The position numbers and the translations under genes are program-made. A DNA stretch of 64,000 nucleotides. It comes from Aphrocallistes beatrix. Lineage: Eukaryota > Porifera > Hexactinellida > Sceptrulophora > Aphrocallistidae. The stretch lies in the NCBI GenBank assembly GCA_963281255.1, contig OY725494.1:1501934-1565933 (forward strand), given 5' to 3'. The notes below the pieces were generated by a model. The model was not told the DNA's origin, did no database searches, and saw only the letters and a list, made by a program, of their open reading frames with translations. This document shows, piece after piece, positions 62,791 through 64,000 of this stretch; position 1 is the first letter of the stretch, and every line of letters begins with the position of its first letter.

Positions 62791-63555
62791 ATTTTGAGGA
62801 TAGATGGATGGTCTTGAAATTATATTATGTTGTGTGAAGTACGATCTCTCTCATTTTCTAGACTCAACAACTTTTGGGATTTTCAAAAGAATCCATCTTT
62901 TCCCACCTAGCCAGCCTAAAAGTAAGATTGGCTTTCATCTTTTTTCTTTTGTAACATCCCAGTTCTATATACATCAATATTTGAGGTTTAACATTACGCA
63001 TATTACGTTTAATTACGATCATTATTACGAATAATTCTGCGAACTTGTCATCCAACTGTCAATTCTATACGATTACTTCTCACTAGGAAAATCTAGTGCA
63101 AAATAAACGAAATGGAACTTTCATGACTTCCTTACACGAACAATTGCACAGCATGCAAAATAAGTTTGATAAATATTGCTCAATGCACTCATGTTTCAGT
63201 TTCTGAAAGATGAAAGAAAAAGAAGATCGGCTTGTAAGTTCTAATAGCTATATGGAATATAAAAACTCTTCTTCTTTAAAACAAACATCTGTGAGTGACC
63301 AGTCACGGACCGAAAAATGCAAAATTTGCTTGTATACTTTAATAATATAATTTTTAAAAAAAAGAGTATACGTAATGTATAGAAGAGGGATATTATCGAG
63401 ACAGTGCTAGGATAGACTATAGATCTCTACCCTCACTTTACAGTACCCAGGCTGCTCGACATACTCATAAAGTATTGTACTTTGTGGTTTGTATTCACTA
63501 TGTTTGCCGAATTATTTTTTAAATTTTCAATCAATCAAATATGTATTCTTAGACT
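62791..63555. other. AT-rich stretch
   Basis: No gene recognised. AGTGACCAGTCACGGACCG near 63293 is a short inverted repeat. Confidence 0.35.
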
Positions 63556-64000
63556 ATGCAATACTCAAATACGATGATATGGGAAATTCTTTCCGATACA
63601 GATACTCATCTTCCAGATCCATGTGCTGATTTTCCTAAAATCGTCGTTATTGATGAGAGTTGGCAACGAAGTATGTGCAATTCCATAGGGCTAAACTTCT
63701 ACTCAGATAGCAAACAACCGTCTAATATTGCTGGGCTGCTTCTGAGAGATTATGAACCTTACGAAACTGATGACATCGTAGGTGATGGCAATTGTTTATT
63801 TCGATGCCTCTCGAAAATAATTATGGGTATGATATCTCGATCAATTGCGAGTGAGGGCACATCAAAAATGGATGGTATTTTAATCTAAGCAAACGACACC
63901 CAGTGAATATCTTCTTACTGAAAATCCTGTCCACCTCAAAGGAACTTGAGGAAGTGACGTCGAAATTATGGCCGCTTCGACTATTCTTCACCCTGATATC
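63556..64000 (+). pseudogene. OTU-type cysteine protease fragment, runs off the window
   Basis: The 110-codon frame has 'FPKIVVIDESWQRSMCNSIG', 'NIAGLLLRDYEPYETDDIV' and 'GDGNCLFRCLSKII' (residues about 75-90), the OTU box with catalytic Asp and Cys. After a frame change and a stop the trace continues 'EYLLTENPVHLKGT' and 'GSDVEIMAASTILHPDI' to the last base, the TWGSDVEI block. The catalytic His would lie beyond the window. OTU domains occur in host deubiquitinases and in proteins of several animal transposons. The second fragment at 20440-20740 favours an element origin. Confidence 0.65.

Overview
This is an AT-rich, gene-poor, repeat-saturated eukaryotic nuclear window. The mobile elements (Helitron-like, Tc1/mariner, pogo/Tigger, hAT, gypsy- or Ginger-type integrase), the intron-like splice signals and the absence of any compact operon point to an invertebrate animal. 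The mix of Tc1/mariner families would suit an arthropod such as a parasitic copepod, but that is only an impression from family resemblance. There are 200 Ns at 22148-22347. No complete host gene, rRNA, tRNA or CRISPR array is visible.

The backbone is a non-autonomous Helitron-like family of about 0.5-0.65 kb. Its 5' end is TCCTTACTATTAAAACTCGA. Its 3' end is a palindromic AAGCGCGCTT(G), and it inserts between A and T. Copies lie at 1.5-3.2, 3.6-6.1, 8.2-9.2, 13.6-16.3, 20.8, 22.3-22.8, 31.7-34.3, 37.7-38.0, 56.7-57.3 and 61.4 kb. Many carry a (TA)n tract just inside the 5' end, and that tract has repeatedly received other elements, giving nests two to three levels deep (3599-6144, 13585-16289, 31722-34264).

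Region by region: 1-1240 is a decayed protein gene of mobile-element type with C19-peptidase-like features. 1.5-9.2 kb holds nested Helitrons, pogo-like MITEs, a 671-bp foldback and a perfect 108-bp palindrome. 9.2-11 kb is a Tigger/pogo remnant. 11-13.2 kb is an inverted duplication of a retroelement-type integrase gene. 13.6-16.3 kb is a Helitron nest containing a nearly intact DD37E Tc1. 16.4-22.1 kb holds maT, Tc1, OTU and hAT remnants and a GC-rich repeat. 25.5-29.3 kb is bounded by GGGGCCGTATTCACTAA inverted repeats. 31.7-35.2 kb is another nest with foldbacks. 35.9-40 kb holds a mariner remnant and dispersed repeats. 43.0-44.8 kb is a Tc1 inside a hAT element with an 8-bp target duplication. 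46.4-47.3 kb is a DD35E Tc1. 51.5-54.3 kb is a mariner-like element inside a Tc1, followed by a DD34D mariner. 55-57 kb holds MITEs and foldbacks. 59.3-61.4 kb holds a GC-rich repeat, a multi-palindrome element and a Tc1 MITE. 61.4-62.8 kb is an integrase remnant. 63.5-64 kb is an OTU-protease remnant running off the end.

A few minus-strand open stretches with good splice signals (25128-25449, 40306-40590, 58579-59016) could be exons of one or more host genes whose introns are filled by these elements. The junction phase between the 40.3 and 25.4 kb exons is compatible. No host function can be assigned.
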